DNA of 64,000 nucleotides from Apostichopus japonicus (Eukaryota > Echinodermata > Holothuroidea > Aspidochirotida > Stichopodidae). The DNA lies in assembly GCF_037975245.1 (NCBI RefSeq), contig NC_092581.1, positions 2,924,001 through 2,988,000 on the forward strand, in the 5' to 3' direction. Position 1 is the first letter of the stretch, and every line of letters begins with the position of its first letter. A model generated the notes under the pieces. The model made no database searches. It was not told the origin of the DNA and was given only the letters and a program-made list of their open reading frames with translations. This document shows positions 43,101-53,648 of this stretch, piece after piece. Made by a program: the position numbers and the translations under genes.

Positions 43101-46100
43101 TAGAGTGAGTGAAGCATAGGAGACTATTAACCTACACAGCTCATTCCATTTCTGCAAAGTACAAAATATTGTAAAATTTTCACCTTTTTCCTTCTCTTTC
43201 CTTTTTGGATGAGTGAATAATCTTTGTCGTACGAGGGCTACACCCACAATCGTTGTTGTTTTTTTTTTTAGTTCTTTTATGTAACCTGTAATTTTGTGCA
43301 ATAGTTCATTGATGGATGTTGTGTATGATCACGTGACTTGTCGTATGTTTTTTCAATTGGAGTGGGTCCTTTTTTGAAAACAGCGGGGGAAAAAAACAAA
43401 GACAGTTTGATGTATTGTCTGTATAATACATGTATTCATGATTAATTGGGCAACTTTAAAAGGAACAACATTTGGATTTGCAGCAGCTTTGCCTAGAACC
43501 ATACATGGAAACGACTTCAAGGGCCAAATGTCCGCTTTGAGGTAATGCTGGAATGGCCACATTTTTCGTTGCAGATATTTTTAATGCAATTGTGGTTACA
43601 AAATAACATTCTTACAATTAAGTAAAAGTCCCATCAAATAATCATTTGTTTTATTCTTCACCAAAATGTTCAAAAGTATACAAAACTGAATATCATACTG
43701 AATTACTAAGTTAATAATGATGCTCTTCAGCTCTTACTAAGAATACTTAGCAAGCTATTAGGCAGTCGTTTGCTTGAAGAAATTGAGTCCAAGTCGCTTT
43801 TTTCTATCATTACCATATTTTGATTCTTAGCAACTGGTTTCGTTCAAGGGTGCTATTCTGTGGGTGAAAGAAAGTCCTGTCAGTGAACTTATTTGGCATG
43901 AAGGGAAAAAAATATTAATGTTCAAGTATCCATTAACCAGTAACGCATACAAACAATATGAAGCATATGTTCTCAAGTCAAGCATAGATACAGTATGTTA
44001 TCCTTCTGTAGCAATTCTTTGCCCTCACTATGTTCTAAGGAATTGTTAGGAGCAGGGATGCGCTCACATCTGGGAAGATGCACCCTGTAGTCCTGAATGC
44101 TGCCCAGTAAAAACAGTATTTTAAACATTTCCATGGTCCAACCCCTTTTTTGACGATTAATTTTATTAAATTTTACCATTACCAACATATGGGTGAATTC
44201 TTGGCACAGAAGTTTGCTCTGGTAACAGAAACAGATAGCACCATTTGCCATCTGATTATACCTCATTTGCAAAAAGTTTTCCAAAAAGGGGGAGGGGGGA
44301 CACCCACACCCCTTAGAAGTTCCCCCAGGACGTGGATCACACTACCATACAAATCTGCCTGGCACTCAACTATTTCTGAGCACATCCTGAGTACTAAACT
44401 CATCTCTTTGTATTGCAATGCTTGGTTCAAAGTGGATGTATTGATTTTTTTTCCCTTTGCTTTTTTTTTTTATATATATATATTTTTTTTTTATATATAT
44501 TTTTTTTATATATATATATATATTTTTTTATCTTTATATATCTATATACATATATGTGTGTATAGTTATCTATATGTCTATAAGATACATCTATATGAAT
44601 ATATATTTTTAAATATATAAACTTCTATGGTTGTGTTTTGCATAAGCTGCTAAGCAAGGTGAGAAAAATCTGCTGTTTGTTTTGTTTTTCTTGTGTTGTT
44701 CTTTTCTTGGAAAATTTCTTCTACTAAAAGAAATAGAAGTAAAAGCAAAAGCAGAAGTTGGTTTTGAACCAGGGACCCTGTGATGCAAAACTTTCTGCTC
44801 AACCACTAGACCATTAGAGGAGAAAGTGAAAAAGTTTGCTTTTCAAATATTTAAAGATCCACTTGTCTGGACTTAGACATTTTATAAAACATTTTCTCCA
44901 CTGATCCTTGTCTGGGATGGGGAGGCCACTTGGGAACCTTGTCAGGGGGGAGGGGTGCCGGCGAACTCACCTGGCCGCGTGGGAACCTTGTCAGGGGGAG
45001 GGGGTCCCGGCGAACTCCTTGGCCCGCGTCCCTTACCCTCTTTCGCCTCACCCACCCTCTTACCCTTTCTCGCTTCACCTTGCCTCACCCTCCCCTCCTT
45101 GCCACACCCTTCTCACCTCTCTCCCTTCCTCGCCTCACCCACCTACCCCTTCTACCCTCACCCTCTTACCCCTTCCCATCTTCCCCGCCCTTCTTCACCA
45201 CACCCTCTCTCGCCTCCCCTTCTCGCCTCTCTCCTTTTTCTCTCCTTTTACTCTCCCTTTTTAACCTCAACCTGGTCTTGAACCCAGCAAACAGGAAATC
45301 AGGAAAATCAAATAGATTGTTGGCAGAACTACCAATCACACCATTTTGGTTCCTAATGGGAAAACTTCGTTTCTTACCTTTATACTTCCACCTTTTCCAT
45401 AGAACAGAAAAGTAAAAGGCTCTGGCTGGAATTCGAACTCAGGACATGGAGCTTGTCTGACTCTCTCAGTCACAGAGAACTACCAACTTGGCCACAGCAA
45501 CTGTTGAGAAATAATGCTCGTTTCTAATATTTCAACTTCAGAATTCAGATTGGAAGCAGGAAAAGAGCAGAAAATAAAAGTGCTCTCATGTGGATTCGAA
45601 CTCAGGACATGCAGCTTGTCTGACTCTCTCAGTCACAGAGAACTACCAACTTGGCCACAGCAACTGTTGAGATATAATGCTCGTTTCTAATATTTCAACT
45701 TCAGAATTCAGAATGGAAGCAGGAAAAGAGCAGAAAATAAAAATTCTCTCAGTTGCGGCCTGGAGAAAGTGTGTCATGAGTGCTGGGAATCCCTTTGTGT
45801 GTACCCTGACAGATACTTGAAAATTTGTTATATGCCTTATGAATGTTTCGATATTTGCCGCCAAATCACCACTTTTTATTATTTCCCACAAACATACCTA
45901 CAATAGGCGGTTGCGCCATCTTGTCTGCTGAGAAGCCTGTTCGGGGGGTTGGGTATCCGTGTATCCTGACATATATTTGAGAACTTTCATAATTAGCAGT
46001 CATTTGTTATTTTGTAAGGCTATACTTTATTTCATTTTTACAAAACATGTTTTCCATTTTTCTTTATAAAAATCATCGGACTGTCTGGCAGTTATTCATG

Positions 46101-47369
46101 CGACACAGGCTTAAAAAATCCATATAATGTAACTTTTATCTGCAAGAGAAATGAGCCCCGAAAATCCAAAACGAGCATATTGGAAAACTTTTTTTCGGCC
46201 AATTCTTTGGTAAGGATGTACCCTCATGATAAGGGATCGGTTGCGCCCATTTGATTACCTACTAGTTAATAATCATCTCTTAGTCCGTCCCTCTTTTTTA
46301 CGATTTTTACAAATTTTGGCCCAAAATCACCTGCAAGGGAATAATCTTATCGAAATTTGAAATTCCAACTTTGATTTGTATCTGGACAGATATTTGAGAA
46401 TTTTCATTACTAGCCCTAATTTGACAATTTTTGTGAGGTCTTATGATTTTTTTTTTAAGTTTGGTCTCAAATCACCACTCATTTAATTCTTCCTAAAACC
46501 AATACCTTTGATCGGTTCCACCCATTTGTCTTCATGTAACTAAACATCAGAACTTTTAAAGCTGCTTTAAAGACTCATTTATTTAAGAAATCGTTTTTAT
46601 AATTGTTTTGTTGTTCAGCGCCATTGAGTGTTTTTACAGTAATGTGCGCTTTACCAAGTGTTACCACCTTAACCTTAAACAAGAACTTTTTTTTTTGGTA
46701 TAATTTTCTCCGACTGTTGTGCATACCTGCTTTTAGCATATGTGTTACATACCTGCTTTTAACATTGAAATTGTCAAAAATTGGGAAAAGTCATGTCCAG
46801 ATACTAATAAATGTTTAATACCACTTTTTAATCAACTTTCAGGGTGGATATTCAACCAAAGTGGAAGCTGTAGTAAGGACCTTGATTCAAATCAAGCGGA
46901 CAGATCCAATTGCAAAGTCTCTCGTTTTCTCAGCAGTAAGTAGTCCATTGTTTCGATCTGTAGCAGAATTTTCTTCGAACCGGATTCATCTTAGATACGG
47001 GTTGTGTTTTTTATTGTGACTTCACAGATGAGTGAGTTACCTTGTATACTGAAGAGGATTTTTGGCGAAATGTTTTGTGGCTTGGCGAAAATGTTGTGAT
47101 GTTCCGAAAGTTCTTCTGAAATAATCGTACGAAGTTGTTTGAAACGCCGTTGGCATCTTTTAAACAGCAAATCAAGATAATGCCTTCACTGACCATTGTT
47201 TTGATTTTTAATTTTATATTTCCATAATTAATAATCAATTTTATAATTATATATATATGTTATAGACGGTGATGTATTTAATGTCATTTAATTAATGATA
47301 TATTTCTTTCATATTTTAATTATATAAGTTATATATATATTCACATATATATATATATATATATGTATG

Positions 47370-47401
<32 letters not shown>

Positions 47402-47476
47402 TAAATATATATATTTACTATACTTTTGTCATACCACTTGCTACACATTCAATTCTTATATATATATATATGAATA

Positions 47477-47521
<45 letters not shown>

Positions 47522-49015
47522 GGTGATATATATCAATGGTGATGTATTTAATTACAGATATATATATACTAATTATATTTTATATATTCTACCAGTGGCA
47601 AGATGTTCTTAACATTGTAGCCAGGGCTCTTGATGACAACAACGTTAGCTATCGCCTTATAACTCAAGTCGGCCAAAAAAAATTCCAGGTAAGTCACTTT
47701 GTACTACTGTCAAATATTATATTTTTTGCAGTTAATACTCACAATCCTCTAGAAGTGTGCATGTGTGTGCTGCGGTGAGTGTTGGCCCCTATGATATAAA
47801 CCTATTAAACCAGGAACCACAGATCCTTATGTTTTCAATGGATTTGGTATTTTGGTTTGTGAATTTGGTAACGAGCTTTCGTTCTCAACGGCTGTACCCA
47901 AGTGACGGTGAAGTAGAAACTGCCGACGTTAAATTAAACTCGGAAGAGCAGTAGAAATGGGTGGGACATTTACCTGCATCATAAATCTTTGTATACTCAT
48001 TGAAAAATAGAAGGCTGATGAATAATATTAATATAAGCTGGTGCTCATCCTCAATCAACAAATGTCTTTTTCTTTTCCAGACTAAACTTCTGGACTTCAA
48101 ATTGGATGCAGATATTTCAACACTCTTGTTACCTTTGAACGTAGCCTGCAATGGTCTGAATATCGTGGAGGCGACCCACGTGTTGCTGGTCGAACCCATC
48201 CTGAATCCAGCCACTGAACTCCAGGCTATCGGTCGTGTTCATAGGATCGGACAAACAAGGTCAGAGATGGGGTCACTATAATTCCTTCCTATATGCCAAT
48301 TTGATCCAATTTTAATTGCATATTATAAATAATATGTGCTAAATTTCATAGAATTAAATTTCATAGCTTATTTCCATAGAAAAAATTTCAATTTTTCAAT
48401 ACCAGATTTTGTAAATTAATTTTTTTTTTTCAATACCAGATTTCTTTCTCCTATGACAAACATGCCTTTTACTACAACATGAAATGCGACATAATATACT
48501 ATATAACACAGCTTTATTGCTTTTCGTCAACAGGCACACAGTGATTCACAAATTTATTGTGAGACAAACTATCGAAGAAGAGCTCCACAAATACTTGAAA
48601 GCTAATCCATTGAGGTATTTTTTAAAACTATTTAACTCTCCAGAAAGTGAAATTAGTTTCACAACATGCTTCTGATAGAATGTCATGTTGCTATGAGAAA
48701 CGAGGTCTTGTGGCTGTTGATACTGTCTGTACGTTTGGCTTGGAAGCTCGAGACAAAATTAATTAATGAACTAACTAGCAGTATTACATAATTCGTGCAT
48801 CTCTCTTCACCGATAACCTTAATATCTAGGAACAAGTTTAAAAAAAGATCATGCAGAAATAATGCAATCAATCACGTCTAATTTCTTGCAGCAATAACGT
48901 GACAGCTGACAAATCCGAAACGGGAGAGTTAACGGTGGCCCAGCTACGAGGGATGTTGTCATTTCAAAACAAAGAAGATGGAGGTGGCGAGCCAGAGGGA
49001 AATGGAAGACAGTAG
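22905..49015 (+). CDS. SHPRH: SHPRH: SNF2 ATPase, PHD finger, RING E3 ubiquitin ligase (27 coding exons)
   Basis: Exons: 22905-23709, 24250-24450, 25115-25193, 25639-27276, 27522-27711, 28219-28326, 29204-29330, 30094-30209, 30698-30776, 31740-31903, 32403-32510, 33148-33216, 33793-34002, 35287-35463, 35832-35939, 36640-36779, 37065-37241, 38383-38451, 38699-38936, 39451-39594, 40067-40237, 41794-41979, 46843-46935, 47596-47688, 48081-48259, 48534-48614, 48892-49015. The CDS totals 5874 nt (1957 residues), against about 1680 in vertebrates; the excess is one insert in exon 4. Order: N-terminal region (1-268), SNF2 N-lobe with Walker A GLGKT, PHD (about 908-971), DEAQ box, long coiled middle, C3HC4 RING, SNF2 C-lobe ending [10 protein letters not shown]. 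In the family, SHPRH is a Rad5-type ligase that polyubiquitinates PCNA in post-replication repair in the nucleus. The start is the ATG at 22905 preceded by a 5' UTR acceptor at 22885. Confidence 0.95.
25639..27276 (+). CDS. SHPRH: SHPRH exon 4: Walker A followed by a 500-residue low-complexity insert
   Basis: 1638 nt. The first 35 codons hold [18 protein letters not shown] (motif I, ATP binding). The rest, about 510 residues, is rich in Ser, Glu, Asp, Thr and Val and ends in a basic [16 protein letters not shown] stretch before the PHD exon. Vertebrate SHPRH has its linker-histone H1/H5 winged helix in this interval; none is recognisable here. The exon lacks frameshifts and stops across 1.6 kb, so it is under coding constraint. 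The basic tail may be a nuclear localisation signal. Confidence 0.9.
27372..27455 (-). repeat. Dispersed repeat, inverted relative to 41140-41215
   Basis: Its reverse complement (AACTGTTAGCAAACTGCTTATC through AGAGGGCCTGAC) matches the start of the repeat at 41140-41215. Family unknown. Confidence 0.55.
27522..27711 (+). CDS. SHPRH: SHPRH exon 5: PHD finger
   Basis: The exon reads [34 protein letters not shown] and YRCPHC, giving the C-x-C ... C-x-x-C ... H-x-x-C ... C-x-x-C zinc ligands of a PHD domain. As in other SHPRH proteins it is inserted within the SNF2 ATPase. It begins in phase 2, joining to GA from exon 4, and ends in phase 0. Confidence 0.92.
28219..30776 (+). CDS. SHPRH: SHPRH exons 6-9: SNF2 motifs Ia-III including the DEAQ box
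   Basis: Exons 28219-28326 ([17 protein letters not shown]), 29204-29330 ([18 protein letters not shown]), 30094-30209 ([14 protein letters not shown], the Walker B/DEAQ box) and 30698-30776 ([13 protein letters not shown], motif III). All catalytic SNF2 motifs are intact and all junction phases match. The intron between exons 7 and 8 contains a 540-bp homopyrimidine tract. Confidence 0.93.
29370..29920. repeat. Homopyrimidine/homopurine minisatellite, CCCTCCCTCTCC-type
   Basis: About 550 bp, almost only C and T on the + strand. Many 20-21-bp units of the form CACCCTCCCTCCCTCTCCCA occur between about 29640 and 29850. The open frames of up to 204 codons on both strands (Pro/Ser/Leu-rich on +, Gly/Arg/Glu-rich on -) are composition artefacts. 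Such tracts can form triplex H-DNA. Confidence 0.9.
31020..31480 (-). mobile_element. Decayed LINE reverse-transcriptase C-terminal fragment
   Basis: On the - strand, two adjacent frames read [10 protein letters not shown] and then [20 protein letters not shown] followed by [15 protein letters not shown]. This is the end of the reverse transcriptase ORF of non-LTR retrotransposons (LEYA-x-x-x-W-x-P ... Q-x-R-A-x-R-x-V ... L-x-W-x-x-L-x-x-R-R). Stops and at least one frameshift separate the blocks, so it is inactive. It lies in the SHPRH intron before 31740. Confidence 0.75.
31740..39594 (+). CDS. SHPRH: SHPRH exons 10-20: end of the SNF2 N-lobe and the long coiled middle region
   Basis: Eleven exons from [20 protein letters not shown] to QPYIILPEE. 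Recognisable SHPRH blocks include [51 protein letters not shown] and [18 protein letters not shown]. Exon 18 (38383-38451) begins with a CLFCKVE-type Cys pair that is also present in vertebrate SHPRH. The acceptors of exon 16 (36640, after AATAAG) and exon 19 (38699) are poor in consensus but keep frame and homology. Confidence 0.88.
34018..34380 (+). repeat. Tandem duplication, unit about 180 bp
   Basis: Two copies share CATCTGATGGAGTTTGTTT, CTTGTCACTAGCTGTAGTAT, ATCTCTGA and CTTTGGTCAAAATTCT. The first begins at the donor side of the SHPRH exon ending at 34002. Confidence 0.8.
34705..35260. mobile_element. Foldback MITE-like element, copy 2 (SHPRH intron)
   Basis: Same orientation and nearly same order as the copy at 2330-2900, from GGTTCAGTTGGCATACATG to AGACATGTCAAACACCTGAA, with small deletions and substitutions. 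It ends only about 25 bp before the SHPRH exon at 35287, so the intron's branch-point and polypyrimidine region are close to or within element sequence. Confidence 0.6.
39685..40066 (+). repeat. Tandem repeats containing extra copies of a SHPRH splice acceptor and exon start
   Basis: The intron just before the exon at 40067 is made of about 100-140-bp repeats. The copy at 39811-39851 reproduces the acceptor GTGTAACAACAG and the first codons of the exon (I E G Q K A K), then hits TGA at 39849-39851. Another copied acceptor ends at 39963 and is followed by non-homologous sequence with a stop. An older copy of the exon start sits at 39685 without the acceptor. Only the acceptor ending at 40066 leads into the full exon. 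Confidence 0.8.
40067..41979 (+). CDS. SHPRH: SHPRH exons 21-22: C3HC4 RING finger
   Basis: Exons 40067-40237 and 41794-41979. The RING is split by an intron after the first Cys pair: exon 21 ends [15 protein letters not shown] and exon 22 reads [15 protein letters not shown] then [10 protein letters not shown]. The zinc ligands C-x-x-C, C-x-H-x-x-x-x-C ([10 protein letters not shown]) and C-x-x-C are all there, so E3 activity is expected to be retained. Confidence 0.92.
41140..41475 (+). repeat. Dispersed repeat with GACGTTTCGATCCTAGCAGG motif and purine-rich tail
   Basis: Starts like the inverted copy at 27372-27455, then runs through CCTGACGTTTCGATCCTAGC and AGGATCTCCTTCAGAGG into a long A/G-rich tail. 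It has no coding capacity; family not identified. Confidence 0.45.
44750..44820 (-). mobile_element. tRNA-like (SINE head), minus strand
   Basis: On the - strand, ATGGTCTAGTGGTTGAGCAG (A-box-like) is followed 25-30 nt later by CCTGGTTCAAAACC (B-box-like). The ends do not pair into an acceptor stem, so it is a tRNA-derived repeat and not a tRNA gene. Confidence 0.55.
44910..45265. repeat. Short direct repeat and pyrimidine-rich tract
   Basis: TGGGAACCTTGTCAGGGGG occurs twice (44930 and 44980 region) with similar following GCCGGCGAACTC/CCCGGCGAACTC. After it comes about 210 bp of C/T-rich sequence. The overlapping open frames on both strands are compositional. Confidence 0.6.
45420..45745 (-). 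mobile_element. Tandem pair of tRNA-like SINE heads, unit about 168 bp
   Basis: Two nearly identical copies (about 45420-45578 and 45588-45745). On the - strand each reads TGTGGCCAAGTTGGTAGTTC (A-box-like) and GTCCTGAGTTCGAATTCC or the like (B-box-like). Both copies carry the same flank (ATAATGCTCGTTTCTAATAT), so the pair arose by local duplication rather than two insertions. Confidence 0.65.
46843..49015 (+). CDS. SHPRH: SHPRH exons 23-27: SNF2 C-lobe and C-terminus
   Basis: Exons 46843-46935 ([12 protein letters not shown]), 47596-47688 ([12 protein letters not shown]), 48081-48259 ([19 protein letters not shown] then [10 protein letters not shown], motifs V and VI), 48534-48614 ([13 protein letters not shown]) and 48892-49015 ([10 protein letters not shown], stop). 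Helicase C motifs are intact. The intron before exon 23 is the longest in the gene (about 4.9 kb) and is full of repeats. Confidence 0.92.
47320..47590. repeat. (TA)n microsatellite
   Basis: Interrupted TA/TATG tracts ending only about 10-20 bp before the acceptor of the SHPRH exon at 47596. Confidence 0.85.
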
Positions 49016-49698
49016 GCAACACGAAGAAGCATCCGCATTATCGATGGAAAAACATTTCATCTAGTAACAAATCTCAGAAACACAGCGGTGCTTATTTTTA
49101 AAAGCATGTTACAGGCATGAACTTCTTCCGCTAATTCAAAAACTATTAGCCTAACACACTGTAGCATACGCAAACTCAAGCCTATACCGCAATTTTTGCA
49201 CAAAGTTCCACGATTTATTTTTAACACCAGGTTCATCCCTGATGTTAAAGATCATAGTGCAAAGGGAGTAAAGCATGGAAGGGAGGCATAAGTTTTAGAG
49301 GCAACACACAGAAAGCATCCACATGTTCACTGGAAAGTCCAGACATATATTTCTACCTGCTCGATGCAACAACAACAACAGAAAACATTCCATCTAGTAA
49401 CAAATCTCCAAACCACCACCGGGGTGCTTAATTATGTTGTTAATTCATGTTTAAATCATGTTTCAATCATAAATTACAACTGAACGAAAGTATATTTCTG
49501 TTGTGTTTTTTTTCCCCTTTGGGTCCATAACCATAGGAAGAACGAGACTTTGTTATGTTACTTCAATGTGATTTTGCAGCTAAATCGAATGTGATGGCAT
49601 GAATTGATGATACCTGTAACATATATAACTTGCTATTCAATCATGATTAATCTGGGTAGGTTTTTCCCAATCTGCAAACCAATTAGACTCCCGGTGTC
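49016..49698. other. Convergent 3' flanks of SHPRH and the amidase gene
   Basis: 683 bp separate the two stop codons. It should hold both 3' UTRs. No AATAAA is seen on the + strand here. An internal pair of similar 25-30-bp segments (AACATTTCATCTAGTAACAAATCTC at about 49050 and CATTCCATCTAGTAACAAATC at about 49387) suggests a local duplication. Confidence 0.5.
49214..49219 (-). terminator. AATAAA on the minus strand, candidate poly(A) signal of the amidase gene
   Basis: The minus strand reads AATAAA about 480 bp beyond the amidase stop at 49699 and about 200 bp inside the expected SHPRH 3' UTR. If used, the two mRNAs overlap tail to tail. Confidence 0.4.
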
Positions 49699-52600
49699 TC
49701 ACTTCAACAGCAAATCATTTCGGAAGAAGATCCTCGGTTTTTCTTTCTGCAGGATTTCCTCTGCAAACTTGCCGACCGATAAGATCTTATCTTCTTCCCA
49801 CCACTTGCCGATCACTTGTAAGCCGATGGGGAGGCCATCATCGCCGTATGCGATCGGTACCACCAAACCGGGTACACCGGTGAAATTACCCAATAACATG
49901 TACCTGGTTATAGTATAGAACAAAAGAAGGGGCATCATACAAATTAAAAATTCTATTCATTATTAACATGGTATGAAACAGAGCGACTGTTATTTTCTTG
50001 AGAGTATTTCCTCCAAGAGTGGGTGTTAATAATCCTCATGAAATTTTTTTTAAAAAGAACTTCCAAATCCAAGTACAACACATATGACCAACACCGTCAG
50101 TGGAATAAGAATGTCAATTTTGGCATTTTTAAAAATTCAGAATTACAAGTAAGATACTCAGTGATGCCATTAGGGTTTGACTTCATATCCTGAAAATTGG
50201 ATGAACTGGAATTTCCCAAAGACAATCTAAGCGGAGCGCCACCCTGTTTGGCGCGTAGCGTTACAAGAAAATTTTGGCAAAAAATACCTCCCAGATCGCC
50301 AGAAATGGCACTTCCCTGGCCTTGTAATGTTGCATCTGAACGTTAGTTATATTTGAACTTTATTTTGAAATATCATGTTTTATAAATGTACACTTCCAAA
50401 AATGTAGATTAGAAAATACTATACAACACCATAAGATTGGAACACACATTACTGGTCAAGTGTTCGATTCTTTAATCTTAAATGGCACTTTTGTACTTAG
50501 CTTCGGTTTTACTTTCAACTGGGGCGGAAACTTCCGGAAAGTGTGTGGAGCGGGAACCATATTTCAATATCGGGGAAAAGCCGGAATTCCGGCTATAGCC
50601 GGAATTCAGGCATCCCTGGATACTGGAAAGAGATGGAAGGCTATCCTATCCAAGGTCAAGATTTCCTTGATGCGCAGCAAGTAATAAAATAATATGTAAT
50701 AAGAGTAATATAAACTACGAAACTTACTTAGCTATTTGAAAACTCGTCTGGAGATCTGAACAACCCCATTTTTCATCGCCTGGTTGCATTTTTGGAGCTG
50801 TCATTCCACAAGCTGTAGAGATGAATGTGCAGATGAAGGTAGCAGTCAGTTTCATATGAGACGGTCACATTTACAGAATATTATCAGTTAAAACTTTTGT
50901 CTACGTACAAAAATGACCATTGTCACCCACCCGACCACCACTTTTATGACAAAGTGTTATTGAGTTCTTTATTTCTTGCATCTGTATAGTGTCTCCATGG
51001 GGTACGTGGTCTACCCGAGTTGGATGTAAGGACAAAACGGTTTCTGTGACATCGAGACCATGTTTCTACCTTTGACATTTTTTGGGATTGAGGTCGTTTT
51101 GCATTTATGGGTTATTTGCGATAAAATATGAAAAATCTTTAACTATTCTTATTAGCCAATGCTGATCAGGATTAAACCACAACATGCTCAATATAACAAA
51201 GTATCCATTCATAAAACCAAACCTGGGGTAATGAGGACATCGACCTTCTTAAATATCTCTTTCATGAAATGGATGCTTCTCGTTCTCTGCTTGTTCGCGG
51301 TGATGTAATCCCTGGCCGTCGCCTCTCCGATCGAACTAAAGATGACCTGGTTGTCTGGATTCTGTAAGAAAAAGAGGTGAGATATGCAGAGAATGAATCG
51401 AGGGATATAATACCAAACATGAATTCTGACAAAAACTCATCGTTTTCCCCAAATTAAAAGTTTTGGGGGTTTCATGAAATCAGACAATATCAGTTTTTTT
51501 CATTTCTCAGTACTGTTTTGCAGTGTTGACGATTTGTGAATATGATACAGTGATATGTTGGCACCGGCTTAACTTCCCGTTCAGGTTACCTCCCCCCCCA
51601 CCCGGGAAATTTGAATGTATTTGATAATAAACAGCTAATAACTGGATCATCTGTAGGTACACTACAACTCTTTTTGACATATCTATTTATGCATGAGCTG
51701 TCCTTCAGAAGGCCTAGGTCCATAGCCACCCATGTGTTCTCCGAACGAAAAAGAAGCAACGGAAGAATTTCTTTTCTCTTTTGATATGTTATCAAGCAGG
51801 ATATTTTTTAGTGGGAGGAGAAGGAGGGGGAGGGGGGGGGGGAAGTTGAGAGGCTTGCATGTTGGAGAGCATGAATGGAAGTACACATGAAGCAAATGTT
51901 GGGGGAAACTGAAAATTTTAGACCAATTACGGCCTTCTATGATCCAGGTCTCCAAAATGGATTACTGGTGCAAACTTTGGGCTCCTCTCAAAGCTACATA
52001 TTCCACATGATCATTATCATATGGAAACATGAAGGTGCCATGAATGGCCAACATGTCAGCTACCTAGTGATGGGTAGGGTTCAGCTAATGAGAACTTAGA
52101 GACTACATTATACTTTGATGATTTAGTGTGTTAGTCAGATGGGCAACTTATATAGAGTATGATGCCTTTAATATATGCTTCCATTTGAATATTGAATGCC
52201 ACAGACCATTTTCATCCTAGCTGAGCAGGATTTTGGCAGCTGCTTCAAGTTCCATTTTTTTTTAAATGCTGCTTTTTTTCCCCGCATGGTTCCTTGAAGC
52301 TTCATTCCTTCCAACCTTCCCCCATCATTAAGAGATGAATTAAAAACAAAAGGGAAAACTCACTAGCTTATGCAAATTTTCGGCGTAATATTCATCAAAG
52401 CTTTCTCTCATCTCTGAGTAGATGATCATGGTGTGGGCTATCCTCAACTCTTGCAGTTCTGGGATCTGAACACCGACGACCTCGGCACCCTTAGTACGGA
52501 GGTGATCGACAGCTGCTTCGCAAGCCCTCACCACCTCGACATCTGAATCCTGTAGATTAACAATCAAGATTAACAATTTAAACTATGTAATATATGCATC

Positions 52601-53648
52601 ATGGTGGTATGGAGGGTTGAGATGGGGGCATATCCATAGGAGGCTGGGGGACTGGGGGGCCACAGCCCCCCCAACCAAATATTTTTTTGAATATTCCGGC
52701 AATATGCTGAGAACTTTTCGGGCACCTACTGAAAGAAAAATAATTTGCAATGTGTTTTGCAATGTTTAAACTGATAATTATTATGATCATTTTTATTCTA
52801 ACGACTTCCCCAACAATTCTAACCGATATGAAAGGGTAATGACACGGAAAATGATTGTATGTTATTGACATGCGATGTAATAACCGATGCATGCCTATAT
52901 GATATGCACATTAAGATGTTGACTGCGTGCAAAAGTTTTTGGTTATATTTTTCGTTCAAATCGTTACAGCCCCCCAAATCATATTGGGCTCCTATGGGTG
53001 GGGGGGGGCCTGAATTTGTTGCCATAAAAAGTATGCAGGTTCTCTGTTTTGTTTGGGACATCTCGTAGTTTGCTCTAGCATTAGTTCCCAGTTGCTAAAG
53101 TAAAGCTTGCCTGCTTTTTATTAATTTAAAATTTGAAAAACTAGGCTTCATCTAACCTCCATTTACTTATAACAAAAATGGAAATCATCAAATAGCTTTT
53201 GAGAGTGATGAAGGAGGATGAGGTTGAAGCACATTGGAATGGGAGGGGGCAGGGTAGGGTGGGGGATAGGATTGGAGGTAAGGGGTCACTAGTGTTGGTG
53301 GTAAGACCAGAGCACTATAATGAATCCAACAGCAGGATATTGCACGTTTGCAGTCAAATGTCACAAGCTATAGAATAGATATTAAGAGCTAAAGAAGCAA
53401 AGTATAAAACAATATAAACAGCGCCCTCTTTTTGACACAGAGCCTTAGGTGAGAGGGATGAGGGGGGGGGGGCAATCACTGATAATTATGTCATTCACAA
53501 CCACTGTATTACAAATTCAAAAATGTTATTACCCGGAAAAATTCCCAATCAATTCCGATTTTAAGACCGCTGAGATCCTGTCTGTTGTATTCTGCTAGCG
53601 ACACTTGTGGTTGATTGATGGAGAGGGGATCCTTGGGGTCGGGGCCGG
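49699..53648 (-). CDS. Amidase gene: C-terminal exons
   Basis: Exons 53533-53648 ([11 protein letters not shown]), 52364-52549 ([17 protein letters not shown]), 51223-51361 (KKVDVLITP), 50728-50812 ([20 protein letters not shown]) and 49699-49903 ([32 protein letters not shown], stop). The order and the GLPIGLQ-x-IG motif are typical of the amidase C-terminal half. Confidence 0.9.

Larger units (their letters stand above)
42050..46530 (+). repeat. Recurrent intronic repeat (at least four diverged copies) in the longest SHPRH intron
   Basis: A unit with TGGGAATCTGTTATGTG, ATCCTGACAGATATTTGAGA, AGTTTGAC and AAATCACCACTTTTTAATTC, then CCCACAAACA and GATCAGTTGC, recurs at about 42060-42260, 42280-42380, 45780-46000 and 46380-46530 in the same orientation. 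Other short repeats lie between the copies. Confidence 0.6.

Noticed and set aside
44908-45415. Overlapping 100-160-codon open frames
   Set aside because: C/T-rich low-complexity sequence with a short duplication; no domain and no conserved splice context.
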